NCBI GenBank assembly: GCA_910574455.1 | Contig: CAJSYZ010000004.1 | Coordinates: 5,466,599-5,530,598 of the forward strand | DNA: 64,000 nucleotides | Direction: 5' to 3' | Origin: Trichaptum fuscoviolaceum | Lineage: Eukaryota > Basidiomycota > Agaricomycetes > Hymenochaetales > Trichaptaceae | Part shown: piece after piece, positions 1 to 10,867 of the stretch | Position numbering within the stretch: the first letter of the stretch is position 1 | How the letters are laid out: every line of letters starts with the position of its first letter | Notes under the pieces: model-generated | Seen by the model: only the letters and a program-made list of their open reading frames with translations | Told to the model about the DNA's origin: nothing | Databases searched by the model: none | Program-made: the position numbers and the translations under genes

Positions 1-1060
1 TAATCTTGAGGCACACGTATCCTTCCAAAGCGGCTGGGACCCAAGTATGTAATGGACGGTTAGCTCAGTACAACTTGTCGGCCTTACCGCCCCCGCACCG
101 CCGTGGCGTAGAGGAGCGTTTGAATGACCGGAGCCAGCGCAGCACGCAACTGCACTGTCATGGGCCGAAGATGTCATGCGAGTATGACCGAACGGGCAGG
201 GCCCACCAAACGGCGACGCTCACTGTCCTGCCGACCGCGATGACTGACTGATGCTCCCACCGCAATTACATCCCACGTCCCAGCCATACAAGGACGTGAG
301 TCTCAGAGAGAAAGGCGCAGTGGCACCATTCCACCCCTAAGGGCGGCGAGGGCATGAGGGGTCATTGACGTCTTGGACTGTGGACTGCGAGCCATTCGTA
401 GTAGAGGTCCAGGGGAAGACACGCCGCGACATGGCGGGCCACAGCGGTTGCTATCGAGCATCGAGTGTCAGTGATGGTGGATGCTGGTCAAGATGGACTG
501 AGTTGAAGACGTGCTGGGGTTGCCCATGCATATCGTTCAAGAGGTGGCTGGTCAGCAGATCACATTCGAGTGTCTCGTCTTGCTCTCGTCATGGTTGAGA
601 CCAAATTGAGCAACCTCAATACGCCACCTATGCATCTGCCTGCGCCTGTTGCGGGGTGTGAAACTATCCCAGCGATCCACTTGAGCGACTGCGCCAGGTG
701 AAGGGAGCATTGTAGCTGCTGGAAATACAAGGCGGACCGCTCAAGCAGAGTCAGCCTCCCTTGACGGTGTGAAGGCCGAGTGCAGCAATAGCGGCGCGAT
801 GCATACCCATCTTTGGCGCCGCGGCTTGAACGACGAGCTGAATTGCATTGTGTGTGCTTTACTGCAGGCTGGTGAGTGATCTCAGGTACTTTACTTAATG
901 CTTCACTAAAATTCTTTGTGTATAGCATAAAGGACCGCACCCCAAGAGCATGCGCAGCAAACACGGCGAGGTCCGCCACCAAAGCGCACCTCGCTCTGAC
1001 AACAACGAAGCGATGCGTGAGCCTGGTAAATAAGTTTCACCATTTCAATTCTGTTTAATA
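1..1060. other. No supportable gene
   Basis: Short open frames exist on both strands but none shows a recognisable domain, sensible splice sites or a conserved motif. I see nothing more specific here than unique-looking sequence leading into the TFIIB relic repeat. Confidence 0.4.
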
Positions 1061-1389
1061 TTCTAATTGAATATTCTTGTATTCTACAATATACAGGGTA
1101 CACAAGTGCCGTATGCACGAACGAACGGCCTTTCATATCTTGTCGCACAGCATAAGCGGCCTGGTACTCTGCGAGAAGAAGCCCTAATTACAGGGCACAT
1201 GACGCTCTACCTATGCACGCAGAGCGCAACCCACCGCATGCTTGCGCGTGCCCTCAAAAGTTGCTCGCCTGCGCTTAGCGCCCGGCGCTCGACCCTACTA
1301 TAGCTCTTGAACGCGATGAAGGCTGCAGCAGCTGTCCGTCCCCGCGCATCTTGAGCTAGTGCGTTAGTTGAACTTAGTTCTCCCTCCCG

Positions 1390-1600
1390 AAGACGATCAG
1401 CGACATCGCAAAACAGCTGCACAAGCGTTCGGATGAAGAAGAGCTGCGGAGGGAGAAGGACCTTGACGCAGTCATCACGGCTTGCATTTTCATCGCGTGT
1501 TGTCAGGCACTTATCCCTCGGACGTCCCATGGCATCTGTAACCTGACCCACGTCTCAAAGAAGACAGTATCCCGAGGTTGTCGCAGACTACAGAACAAAC
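1390..1600 (+). pseudogene. SUA7: TFIIB relic, copy 1
   Basis: A degraded piece of the RNA polymerase II initiation factor TFIIB, which bridges TBP and polymerase. From 1391 one frame reads a first cyclin-fold repeat with the segments KTISDIAKQLHKR, DLDAVITACIFIACCQA and ICNLTHVSKKT, typical of fungal TFIIB ('AACIFIACRQ...F.EIC.LT.VSKK'). There is no zinc ribbon upstream, no start codon in frame and no second cyclin repeat. The sequence jumps at about 1570 directly to the 3' landmark of the unit. It is clearly a non-functional fragment. The assignment rests on motif recognition only; the archaeal/TFIIIB paralogue BRF1 is a less likely source. Confidence 0.75.
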
Positions 1601-1685
1601 TTAATGATAGTAGACTTTTGTATGTATGTGAAAATAAATGTTCTTTTTTTCTTCTTTCTGTAATACTTTCTTCATACCCATCTCT

Positions 1686-1744
1686 GGGTAGCGGGCTCTG
1701 CTGTGAGTTAACTCACAGCCTCTAACTGCTTGTTCCCGCTACCC
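1686..1744. repeat. Nested palindromic hairpin block, copy 1
   Basis: Outer 10-bp inverted arms gggtagcggg (1686-1695) and cccgctaccc (1735-1744) enclose a perfect 20-bp palindrome, gctgtgagttaactcacagc (1700-1719). The block follows a T-rich, polyadenylation-like tract. The same arrangement recurs at 2942-3000 and, degraded, near 4021, 4095 and 4224. Confidence 0.85.
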
Positions 1745-2329
1745 CTTGGGTAGCTGGGTATTCTTAGGGTATGCAACCGTGTCCAGCGCCCGCCAAAAGT
1801 CAAAAGGTCACGTGAAATTGCCTTATAAGTTAAACCTGCCTGTTAAAGAAGGTGTTCTAATCAAAGGTTCTGATGGACTGAATTACTAATGATGATGCAA
1901 TCTGAGACATTGCGCCACGCGCCAGCTTGTCCGTTCTCGCCATTGCACTCAACGTTCGTCCTCTTTCTTCTCCTTTGTCTTCAGCAGTGAGGCATGTTCT
2001 CGCTATCGCAGGCGCATTCCAAAGCCAATGCCAGAATGTTATGCAGGGTAAGCAAGCGCCAAATTCACAAATGAACAACCTCTCATATTAGCATTACCGG
2101 CTAGGTATTCTGCAAGCAGAAGCCCCAATTACAGGGCACATAACACTTCGTCCTAAGGGCGCGCAGAGCGCAACCCGCATGCTTGCGCGTGCCCTCAAAA
2201 GTTGCTTGCCTGTGTTTAGCGCCCGACCCAACTGTAGTCCTTGAACACAGTGAGGGCTGCAGCAGCTGTCCGCAAGTCGCAACTACCCCGCCCCTGCGCA
2301 ACTTTGAGCTCTGCTCTGTTAGTTCCCGC

Positions 2330-2860
2330 TCCCGAAGACGATCAGCGACATCACAAAAAAGCTGTACATGCATTCGGACGAAGAAAAGCCACGGAGGGAG
2401 AAGGACCTCGACGCAGTCATCGTGGTTTGCATCTTCATCGCGTGTCATCAGGTGCTGGTGTTCCACAAGATCTGCAACCTGACCCATGTCTCAAAGAAGA
2501 CTCTCAGGCAGTGCTACAAGGCACTCAAGCGGGCTTTTGACCTGGCGCCGAAGCATATGATAAAATCTCAGCTGCCTGCCCGTCGCTAGCCACAGGTGCC
2601 GAAGACCTGTTGGTCCACTCTTCGGTCTACCTCCCAATCTCCGTGCCATCTGTGGTGATGTGAACAGGTTAGCACTTGACCTTCATGCCACCTTCTTGTG
2701 AAACTGAAGTCTGCAAAGTAGATCACTCAAGTGGTGGGTCTCAGCGAGAGTACCATCAAGTTGATGTATCAGATGTATTTTGGCTACAAGGAGAGGTATG
2801 TAAAATATTCCGAGAGCAAGAGGTTCTCGCAGACTACAGAACAAACTTAATGATAGTAAC
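2330..2860 (+). pseudogene. SUA7: TFIIB relic, copy 2
   Basis: A second, longer TFIIB fragment. The frame around 2368-2589 reads DLDAVIVVCIFIACHQV, ICNLTHVSKKTLRQCYKALK and FDLAPKHM, the first cyclin repeat of TFIIB. Around 2595-2660 another frame gives an AEDLLVHSS-like stretch resembling the inter-repeat segment. From 2733 a further frame reads VVGLSESTIKLMYQMYF, the end of the second cyclin repeat. Pieces are collinear with TFIIB but lie in different frames with stops between them, so the copy is dead. No zinc ribbon or start is present. It is the tandem partner of the fragment at 1390-1600. Confidence 0.78.
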
Positions 2861-2941
2861 TTTAGACTTCTGTATGTGTGTGAAATATAGATGTTTTTTC
2901 TTTCTTTTTCCTTCTGTAACACTTACTTCCTACCAATCTCT

Positions 2942-3000
2942 GGGTAGCGGGCTCTGCTGTGAGTTAACTCACAGCCATTAACTGCTTGTTCCCGCTACCC
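2942..3000. repeat. Nested palindromic hairpin block, copy 2
   Basis: Arms gggtagcggg (2942-2951) and cccgctaccc (2991-3000) are again perfect inverted repeats around the same 20-bp palindrome (2956-2975). Only the spacer bases differ from copy 1. Confidence 0.85.
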
Positions 3001-3029
3001 TTAAGGTAGCTGGGTATCCTATGGCGTAT

Positions 3030-3256
3030 GCAACTGTGTCCGGCGCCTGCCAAATCTCATCCGGTCTCGTGACTTGCGCTTTCGGTACCGAAGCTGCCCT
3101 CAAAAGCAAGGCATTCTCACACTTTTTCTCGCGACCCTTAGGTCGCTTGGGTACCTTAGAAAAACGCAACTGTCCGGATTCTCTGCCAAAACTCATCTGG
3201 TCTCGTGACTCGCACCTTCGGTACCGAAACTGCCTTTCAAAGCAAGTTGTTCTCAC
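3030..3256 (+). repeat. Diverged tandem repeat, about 136 bp period
   Basis: Two direct copies (about 3030-3120 and 3166-3256) share gcaactg, tctggtctcgtgact-like and cggtaccgaa landmarks and both end at ttctcac. A poorer third relative lies near 1770-1825. The apparent open frame across them is a by-product of the repeat. Confidence 0.7.
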
Positions 3257-3257
3257 G

Positions 3258-3890
3258 TTGTCTTTCTTCAACCCGTCGCCGGATGGCCAGATGCCACCTT
3301 ATCCGACTTCTTACTACTACTGCTGCTTTTGCTGCTCATCGGGCTACTCGACGGCTCGGACGGCGCATGCAGGAGGAAGGCGAGCACCTAAATTGAACTG
3401 TTCCCGGGTCGACATCGTGAATGGGCCGTACGGGTAAGGCGGTCTCAACACGCTAGGCACATCACCACTGAACTTGGGAGGCAGCGACACGACGCCATCG
3501 CTCTCGTTTGACTTGGACGAGGACTCGGCAGTCCATAATCAGGCATGGTGGATGACGACGGACCTGCGGCCATACCCCACGCGGTATGGCTGTTCTGGAT
3601 GGCGCGGGATTGGATGCTCTTCCCACTGCTGCTAAGCTCGTCTTACGATGTGCCTCATTGTTGTCGTAGGTGTGGCCCAAGTAGCCATGCACGGGGAGGG
3701 CTCAGTTGTTGGGCAGGAAGACAATGGGTGCACAATTGTACTGCGCACCAGAGTGGGTTGTGTATGTCTGGGTGAGCAAGGGCATGGGCGGTAAGTGGAC
3801 CTTGGGCTGCTCAGACGGGTAGGGCAGTACAGGTGTTGAGGACCTGTTAGCCCGCTACAGTTGTGGCACTGTTTTGGTTGCTGGGGGTAA
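3258..3890. other. Unassigned stretch
   Basis: The minus strand contains a proline- and threonine-rich frame (about 3460-3840) that could be a relic of a low-complexity coding region, but it has stops and no recognisable domain. Nothing on the plus strand is convincing. Confidence 0.3.
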
Positions 3891-4020
3891 CATTTACTTT
3901 ACATGCCACCTTCTCGGGCAGTCAAAGTCCACGAAGGATTCAATTGTATAGATAGTAATAGACTTCTGTATGTAAAAATAATTTTTGCTTTTCTTTCCGT
4001 AACACTTCATACCCATCTCC

Positions 4021-4290
4021 GGGTAGCCTGTGAGATAACTCACGGCCTCTAACTATTTGTAAAGAAGGATAGCACTTCCTTCATGTTGATCCATGGGTCG
4101 CGGGCTCTGCTGTGAGTTAACTCACAGCCACTAACTGCTTGTAACATAATAGAATTTTGTATGTACGGATGTAAAGAAGAAAAAATGTTTTTTCTCTCTA
4201 ACAATAACCTCACACCCATCCACGGGTAGCGGGCTCTGCTGTGAGGAACTCGCAGCCACTAACTGCTTGTTCATTCCCGCTACTCCCTAG
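4021..4290. repeat. Three degraded palindromic hairpin blocks
   Basis: Remnants of the nested-palindrome block occur three times. At 4021-4045 the core is shortened and mutated. At 4095-4128 the left arm (gggtcgcggg) and the perfect 20-bp core (4109-4128) survive but the right arm is missing. At 4224-4285 the left arm is intact, the core carries substitutions, and the right arm is displaced by a few bases. Each is preceded by a T-rich tract and a 'taacactt...catacccatc'-like leader, as in the two complete copies. Confidence 0.75.
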
Positions 4291-4449
4291 CGGGTTCTAA
4301 TAGCGTACTGATTTGCACCTTTCAAAAGCAAAACCTTATTTATCATGTGACTTAAGGTCTGGACTGGTCCTCGGGTAATTTAAAAATCCGGTATATGAGT
4401 CAATTCTTCTCCTCAGAACCGAATTATGTCTCGGATATCCCCGAGAATT

Positions 4450-5345
4450 CCTTTGTAACATCTTCTTTGTCGCTCTCGCATTCTGCCTCGTCCAGCACTC
4501 CCTTCCATTCATACTCAATGGTTGCCATGACCGTTTGGTGCGAGTTGCAGCCAGTGTCTATCTCAAGAACACGATCAAATGGCGATGGGAGGGTGAAGAC
4601 TCACCTTTGGCTGAGGCAGAGAAGATGCAACTGAAGGGTAAGCTGGTCCCTGCAATGATCGCACTTTCGAGGTTCAATATATAAGACATTACAAGCACAG
4701 GTTGCAGAGGCCGTGTCCATTGTTGCAAAGTATGGTTTCACTGAGCAGTGGCTAGATCTCATCGATCAGCCCGTTTCTTCACTCTTTCCCGATGCTGCAA
4801 ATTATCCGACAATCATCTCTGTTCTCAAAACTGCTCACTCAATCTTCACGCCATGGTGTCCTGCACTACGCTCGGATTTGCTCTATATGATGATCGACTT
4901 CGTTTTGAGCCGCTTCTCGGGCACTTTCTTCCAAATCTTCGAACTCACCGCCACCAATCTGCTGAATGGAACGGGAGCTGAAGCGATGGCGGAGGCTCAG
5001 CAAAGTGCTAAAGAAGTACCCAAACAATGAGCTGGCGAAGGTACGGGCTATCTATGATATGATGATGGTTGGTCTTATGTGTTTTGTAGGCCCTGAAAGC
5101 GCTGGCAACGGTGCACATGAATATTCTCTTATCTTCGAATACCGTACCGGCATCTGTCACAGCGTTGTGGAGACTTCTTGATGGAGGTCAGAGATCTGCA
5201 ATGGTGTATGACGGACTGGTCAGCCAGTGACTACGCTTCCTCAGCACGGACATCCAGTCAGGAAACTATAAGGCGATGTTTGCGGAGAGGGAGACAATTA
5301 AGGTTGTGATCAAAGGCGTAGTCTTACCCAGTGTCACATTACGAG
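4450..5345 (+). pseudogene. CSE1: CSE1 (exportin-2) relic, N-terminal part
   Basis: CSE1/CAS is the karyopherin that returns importin-alpha to the cytoplasm. Readable pieces in order are VRVAASVYLKNTIKWRWE (about 4543-4600), KLVPAMIALS (about 4638), an exon after a short intron (acceptor near 4700) reading SIVAKYGFTEQWLDLI and HSIFTPW...FVLSRF (4713-4960), then SAMVYDGLVSQ, a stop, LRFLSTDIQSGNY and VVIKGVVLPSVTLR (about 5190-5345). These match the Exportin-2/Cse1 order. In-frame stops and frame changes around 4980-5220 show it is dead. The last exon ends cleanly at 5345 before gtgcgc, and the reading frame continues exactly at 14921 after a 9,575-bp intron. Confidence 0.85.
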
Positions 5346-5351
5346 GTGCGC

Positions 5352-5360
5352 AAGCTTTTT
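5352..5360. repeat. Putative 9-bp target duplication, left copy
   Basis: The sequence aagcttttt at 5352-5360 is repeated exactly at 14858-14866, immediately outside the 39-bp terminal inverted repeats. It is partly low complexity, so the length should be treated as tentative. Confidence 0.65.
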
Positions 5361-5393
5361 GCAAGATAGGATTTCAGCACCTCAATGTACCTA

Positions 5394-5850
5394 TCTGACC
5401 CGCGTTTTATCATAATCTGACACATCGACTTATATAAATCCAACCCCTTATAATACATAAATCTGACAATTATAACGGCTATATCCAACATTTTAAAAGT
5501 AATATCGGACAACTTGAGAAACAATATATGACAATTTGAGTTATCTAAATCCAAACCCGGCATTTACAAGAATCCAACCCTTCAATGTATGCATTTCTGA
5601 CTCTTAATAGTATCCAATTCCAACCCTTCAAAGTATTTAAATTCAACCTCTCAAAGTATGCAAATCCGACCTCTCAAAAGTATGTAAATCCAACAAAAGG
5701 TGTATGTAAATCCAACCCCCTGGAGAATTGATTTCTGACCCCTTGTAGAACCATTATCTGACCTCCGTAAAGTATAGTATATATGTGACCCTCGTGAGAA
5801 TCTATTTCTGACCCTTTGGTGTATCAAAATCCAACCATCCGTATACCCGA
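5394..5850. repeat. Left subterminal motif array
   Basis: About twenty copies of a short motif of two interchangeable forms, (A/T)ATCTGAC and AATCCAAC with single-base variants, spaced roughly 20-25 bp apart in AT-rich DNA. The mirror-image array is at 11960-12391, where the motifs read GTCAGAT and GTTGGAT. Subterminal repeats of this sort are commonly transposase binding sites. Confidence 0.8.
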
Positions 5851-5947
5851 ACCTCTCACAACAGCAGCAGCGATGATCACGATTTCCCTCCGCTCATTTT
5901 CAAAGAGATTCACACTTCAATAGTCTTGCTTTTACCTCAAACACGGT

Positions 5948-6310
5948 GTGCGCTTGAGCAGCGCCAATTGGGTTGCCAACAAACAGGCCAACGCCGACAG
6001 GACATTCTTTCGTTCAGCAAGTAAGGTCGATGAGGTATACCTCGAATACATCAGTCTCGAGATGCAGATAGTTGTTGGCTGCGCTATGTCAACTGGAGAG
6101 CCGGAACTCTTCTTCAGCCCACCTGACTACGTCCCAACCGAAGATGAATCCCAGACCGACGGGATAGTCAGTATCTTTGCGGAAACCAACACCATCGGAG
6201 ATCTTTATTTGTCCAATGAGAAGCCACCCGACGGACAACCCCATATGTCAGTGATATTACCAGCTACTGAGCCAAGTGCTAGTACTTGCCAAGGCTTGGG
6301 ATGCCAGTGA
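5948..6310 (+). CDS. Unassigned coding-like stretch within the element
   Basis: An open frame of 120 codons whose middle (residues about 20-95) is acidic and of ordinary amino-acid composition, for example PPDYVPTEDESQTDG. It lies just inside the left subterminal array and directly upstream of the eIF3i relic in the same orientation. I do not recognise the family. It could be a captured gene fragment or a remnant of the element's own gene. There is no good start context and no splice evidence. Confidence 0.3.
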   Translation: MRLSSANWVANKQANADRTFFRSASKVDEVYLEYISLEMQIVVGCAMSTGEPELFFSPPDYVPTEDESQTDGIVSIFAETNTIGDLYLSNEKPPDGQPHMSVILPATEPSASTCQGLGCQ

Positions 6311-6359
6311 TCGGGTAACTTGGCATGGCATATGCCATTAACGCTGAGAGCGACTTATG

Positions 6360-7615
6360 ATTCACAGCCTCGAAGGATCTCACAATAAATGTTTGGTTTT
6401 CAGACAACAACGAGCGACTGGGGACATATGATGGTCACAACGAGACTGTATGGATGATTGATGTTGACTGTGCGTAACTCGCTTTGTACTTACGACGACG
6501 AAGCTGATTACGGTTTCCTTTCAACTCGCCCTCGCAACTCATACCTCATCTAAACCATTTGATGGAATAATGGCTTCGCGCATCAACAAAATGATGTTCA
6601 GCGAAATCTGAGTTCCTCGTGTCAGGCTCGGCAGACAACTTGATGAAGCTCTGGCAGGTGTCGGCAAGAAAATGTCTCTTTACCTGGGGGTTCCCGACGG
6701 CCGTGAAGCGTGTAGCGTTCAGCGAAGATGATGACTAGATCGTGTGTATCGCCGAGCAGCGTATGGGTCATAAGGGTGTGATTCGGATACTTAATATTAA
6801 TCGCGAGGATGGGGCCAAACGTGCGTCATGCAAGCATACTCTCAAAACCTCAGTTTGACTCTAACTTGCTTCATTTGTACCACCTTTGATACTTAGAATC
6901 ACCGGAGCCCATATCGATGTTCCTCCCTATCGGCTCAAAGCCCACGGTTTGCACTTTCGCACACACTCCAAGTCTCATCCTTACCGGTCACGAGTCTGGT
7001 AAAGTCGACCTATTCAACGCGAAGACAGGTGAGGAATAAGAAAGTATCGAACGCGCACATTCAGATGTGGTGACAGACCTCTAAATCTCGCCTGACCGCA
7101 CGTATTTCAGTACTAGTAGTAAGGACAAGCTAGCCCGGGTACGACACGCACCTTTGGTCTATGAATCAAGCATGACTTCACAAAACGTTCTAGCTGCATG
7201 AGACGAGGACTCTCTGTGTACACAAAGCATACGCAACGGAAACGCCGCTAAATAACGCGGCGATAGCACCAGCACATCCCTACGTAAGACGTCTACCTAG
7301 TACCTACATAGCCCTTTCCTCCTCACTCACACACTGTAAAAGGTCCTTCTCGGTGGTGGTCAAGAAGCAATGAGCATCACAACCACATCCTTGTGACAGG
7401 GTAAATTTGAAACGCGCTTTTGGCATTTAGGTCCTATCAATACATGTGTCTTTCCTTGCCATCCCCATCCGCATTCCCTTCCCCCTTACTTGCTTTTTAT
7501 AAATGTAGGAATGCAGTACATCCCTCCGGCAAATTCTACGCTTCTGGCAGAGAGGATGCTTTCGTGCGTATGCACCACTTCGACAATACTTATCTGAAAG
7601 CAAGGCCTTACGGAG
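6360..7615 (+). pseudogene. TIF34: eIF3i (TIF34) WD-repeat relic
   Basis: eIF3i is a seven-bladed WD40 subunit of translation initiation factor 3. Segments appear in order: [15 protein letters not shown] and [19 protein letters not shown] (about 6362-6475), LVSGSADNLMKLWQVS and FPTAVKRVAFSEDDD followed by a stop (about 6610-6740), IVCIAEQRMGHKGVIRI, PISMFLPIGSKPTVCTFAH (about 6910), SGKVDLFNAKTGEE followed by a stop, AHSDVVTDL then a stop, SPDRTYFSTSSKDKLAR, and finally HPSGKFYASGREDAFVRMHH with FDNTYLKARPYG (7520-7615). The first WD blade is missing and several stops prove decay. Intron remnants remain between segments, so it is not a retrocopy. The last codons lie beyond the nested element, at 10900-10927. 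Confidence 0.88.
7608..7615. repeat. 8-bp target duplication, left copy
   Basis: The octamer ttacggag occurs at 7608-7615 and again at 10900-10907, flanking the nested element exactly. Confidence 0.9.
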
Positions 7616-7647
7616 CACCTGTGATTCCCACCCTGTCAGTACCTAGT

Positions 7648-7680
7648 TAGCCAGTAGCCATGACTCATGGCTACTGGCTA
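7648..7680. repeat. Subterminal hairpin, left end
   Basis: A perfect inverted repeat with 16-bp arms, tagccagtagccatga and its complement, around a single base. The same hairpin is at 10835-10867 in the right end. Confidence 0.85.
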
Positions 7681-8039
7681 GTTAGGTTCTGATGCGTCTA
7701 ATTTACTATACTAATGCCGTCCCGTCAGTTTTGAGGGACTTTGACACTCACAAAGCTACCCACCGGGCCCAGCTTGACCGAGGACCCTGGGGGCTGGCCT
7801 CGGCGACTGCCGTAAGGGTCTGTCCTGCGTGTCGCGCGCGCGCGCCGTGCCTCGGACCTTGCCGCCGCGCCTCCCACGCGCTCACAACGCGTCGTCACCG
7901 TCACCACACCCTTGCTCGCCGTCGCCGACAGCGAGCACGGCCGTCTCGCTCAATTTTTGTCCGTTTGACTTCGTTTTTTTTGAATTATATGTAATTTAAT
8001 GTTTAGATTATATTGCAATAGTAAAATTAAATTATCTAC

Positions 8040-8530
8040 TACATAGTGCAATGGTGCCGGCAGAAAGAGCAACCAGTTCTACAGCTGCGATGCCCACATC
8101 ATGGCAGAGCGCATACTTGTCCTGGGACGTTGCATTGGTCAGGGATAACCAAGCAAAGGTGTCAAAGACTTGTCCAACAATGTGTGTCATGAAAGGGGCA
8201 ACACCGCCGACCACGACAGATGTCTCAGCAGCAGGCAGGAGAAGCGGGAGCACACCTTGCCATCATTGTTGCTGTGACTCTGCACCTCGAAGTCGTCTTC
8301 CCGCAGAGCCCATCGCGCCCGCGCTTCACCACCAAGACGCGCCAGGCGGACATTTCGTGCGTTGCGCTCTTCCTGCCGTGCACGACGTGCCAGTGGTGGT
8401 TGATTGCATCCTTGGCCTCTGCTGGAGAGGCCTCGCGGTACAGGCGCCGACAAAGATAGAGCCTCTGTCCCGGATTTCTTGCAAGGTTGCGAGGGCATTT
8501 GAAGGGGCCCGGCAAGCTCATCGTCGCTGA
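8040..8530 (-). other. GC-rich coding-like island (possible captured fragment)
   Basis: Composition changes sharply from the AT-rich surroundings. The minus strand reads AAETSVVVGGVAPFMTHIVG and VGIAAVELVALSAG, a hydrophobic, protein-like stretch. A second minus frame (about 8225-8521) reads REASPAEAKDAINHHWHVVH. I cannot name the source. Two frames of ordinary composition in one island suggest a captured and decayed gene piece rather than a working gene. Confidence 0.35.
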
Positions 8531-8539
8531 ATGAGTTGT

Positions 8540-9880
8540 TTCAGCACCTTGGGTGCATGGGTGAGCCTACCGGCTACCATATCATCTAATAAAGACAACT
8601 ATTAGCATGCATTAGAGTAGAGAAGGTTAATAAAACTTACTTGCAGTGAGCTTGTTCATACGAAGCTCTTTTATGGGGTGGAGGAGGAGTGTAAGACAGT
8701 GAGCAAGGCCCAAACGACAACAGCAACGAGGCCGCGCGTTGTCTCCAAACGTGAGAATGCGCGTCCAAATTAGGTATGTTTTACTTTTCTTTATTTTGGA
8801 GCATTCAAAACATATTGACTGCTCATCTTTGTATCGTGCTTTATATCAGGCACATGCATTAGGCATCTTAATGATATAATATAGAGTGTAGCAGCGAAGT
8901 TGCATAACATAATGGGCTAAATTGGGCTCACAAATAAGCTGCGAGTGCTGAAGTGCAGCCTGTATGCATGCTAATGCATATGTTTTTGATTTGTTTAAGC
9001 ATAGCGCTTGCATGGATGTCTTTCAAACTTCATGAAGATCTAATATGAGTGTATCAATACTCACTAAAAAAGTTTCAGAGTGTGTAGAGACTGTAGTACT
9101 CCGATAGCATCTAAACATTGCTCAAAACTAGTACTTTTGGCATAAAATCATGTACAATACATGTTCTTTACTGAATAGACATACATTACCCTCATTAATA
9201 AATTCTGCAAGATATGTGACACTCAAGAAGAGATAGTAAATGACCTTTTTAGAAGTTTTGACAGAGTTCCACTAACTGGACTTGTTGTCAGTGCTCAAAT
9301 GTAGTTGAGGTCCGTGGGTTTCAGATGAGTTTAGCTTGATCTTATGCATTCGAGTGCACAAAATCGAGATCACTATATTGTAGCTCACCTGCAGCTGTAA
9401 TTCTTCTAGAATCTGCTTCAATATTACAAGTACTCTTGAATGCAAAAGAGATCACAAATTTACAAGATCAAATAAATATTCTATTCCAAAAACAGTGAAA
9501 TGAGCACTTGTAGAGTCAGTGTTTGCCTCACCAAATCATATCGGACTAAGCAATAAATACCAATAAAATTAGGATCAATGTATATTGTACAGAACTTGCA
9601 TATCGCATAGCGTGCCTGAGTATCAGATGTGCTGCTGAAGTGTTTCTGGGCACGAAATGTGCTCAGAGATGCTTCAGTTGCCACATCCGGCAACTTCCGG
9701 GCGATGTTGAACGCGCGTGGACAACGTCTTTTTTGCATTCAACGTCGTCCATTACCATCACGGATGGCCTCCAGGCCTCAAAGTAACATGGTAAGTTGTC
9801 TAAATTTTTTGCTATCATTATATGTAGCTAATAACCCACTATAGGCGACTCTGCATCCCCGACAGACACCACAGACACAT
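8540..9880. other. AT-rich interior of the hAT-like element
   Basis: No open frame with domain-like content on either strand. This is filler between the two GC-rich islands. Confidence 0.5.
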
Positions 9881-10440
9881 CTGCTCTGTGGATGCACGAC
9901 GGACACATCTGCGCCGACGGACGACTTCGCCAGTGCCCGTCACACATGCAAGCCGCAGAGGCTCGAATATCTCCCGTGGTCTGTCGCCGCCTTGCGCAAC
10001 CTCTACTCTACGGCTTCCTTCAACGGCGCTGAGCGAAGCCCTCTCGCGTCTCTGCAATAGCTTCGAGTGCAGACAAGAAGCAATCCATTCCATGGCGCCT
10101 CTGTTTTCACCCGCATTCAACATCGATGTCTTGGGCGAGAAGCTGCCTCCAATGGCTGCAGGGCTTGGGATTGTTGGCGGAGGAGGCTGCATGTGGATTC
10201 TGGAGTACCCAGCAGCAAGAGCCTGCGGCAGAGACTGCCCCGATGCATGTGCCTGCAGCGCCTTTGCTGACGGCAACACCAAATGATCAGAGGGATAGAA
10301 TGAAGCATTCATGGGCGGAATGGGGCAGACCGAGGGCAGCTGAAGTTGGGCAGGCGGCGATACAGGAAAGACGTGTAGAAGCAAACCCGAAACGGTTGGA
10401 CAGCGGGGGCAGCTCACCAACAACAAGTACAATACTGAGA
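9880..10440 (-). other. Second coding-like island (possible captured fragment)
   Basis: The minus strand is open across most of this stretch and reads a proline-, serine- and alanine-rich polypeptide, for example PPMNASFYPSDHLVLPSAK and RIHMQPPPPTIPSPAAIGG. Such composition is common in disordered parts of fungal regulators. It has no identifiable domain and begins and ends inside the transposon, so I read it as a captured fragment. Confidence 0.35.
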
Positions 10441-10834
10441 GATTTCTTGATGTATAATTAAATAGACAAATAAATAAATAATTTTTTCTGCTATACACAA
10501 TTACATTCTGCTATGAATTTGATACATAATGCAAAAAAAACGAAGGCAAACGGACGAGAATTGAGTGAGACGGCCGTGCTTGCTGTCAGCGACAACGAGC
10601 ATGGGGTGTGGTGACGGCGACAACGTGTTGTGGGCGCGTGGGAGGCGTGGCGGCAAGGTCCATGGCGCGGCGCGCACGCGGGACACACTGCACAGACCCT
10701 TACGGCCGACGCCGAGGCCAGCCCCCAGGGTCCTCGGTCAAGCTGGGCCCGGTGGGTAGCTTTGTGAGTGTCAAAGTCCCTCAAAACTGACGGGACGGCA
10801 TTAGTATAGTAAATTAGACGCATCAGAACCTAAC

Positions 10835-10867
10835 TAGCCAGTAGCCATGAGTCATGGCTACTGGCTA
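10835..10867. repeat. Subterminal hairpin, right end
   Basis: Mirror copy of the hairpin at 7648-7680, with the same 16-bp arms and a different central base. Confidence 0.85.

Larger units (their letters stand above)
1067..3015 (+). repeat. Tandem duplication carrying TFIIB relics
   Basis: Two diverged direct copies of a roughly 1 kb unit, about 1067-1760 and 2035-3015. Shared landmarks in order are a stretch ending in 'ttacagggcacat' (near 1189 and 2129), 'gcatgcttgcgcgtgccctc' (near 1237 and 2177), a TFIIB coding segment, 'cgcagactacagaacaaac' (near 1579 and 2829), a T-rich tract, and a palindromic hairpin block (1686-1744 and 2942-3000). The first copy has lost about 300 bp relative to the second between the TFIIB segment and the 3' landmark. 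Further partial copies of the 3' portion occur around 3890-4290. Confidence 0.8.

Noticed and set aside
3021..3437. Open frame of 138 codons on the plus strand
   Set aside because: It spans a two-copy tandem repeat and has no domain. Frame openness is shared by the repeat units rather than selected.
4713..5030. Free-standing small gene of 105 codons
   Set aside because: Its sequence is an internal CSE1 exon with intron borders. The apparent start codon lies inside the conserved SIVAKYGF segment.
5394..5850. CRISPR-like repeat array
   Set aside because: The repeats are 7-8 bp, degenerate, in a eukaryotic transposon end, and have a mirror copy at the opposite end. This is a subterminal array.
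8051..8530. 159-codon plus-strand frame in the hAT-like element
   Set aside because: The minus strand of the same stretch gives the more protein-like composition. The plus frame is cysteine/alanine/proline-rich without motifs.
7692..10823. Matching frames at 7692-7994 (plus) and 10491-10823 (minus) that look like a conserved protein
   Set aside because: Both lie in the 380-bp inverted ends of the hAT-like element. Similarity comes from the terminal repeats, and the GC-rich arginine-rich translation is not protein-like.
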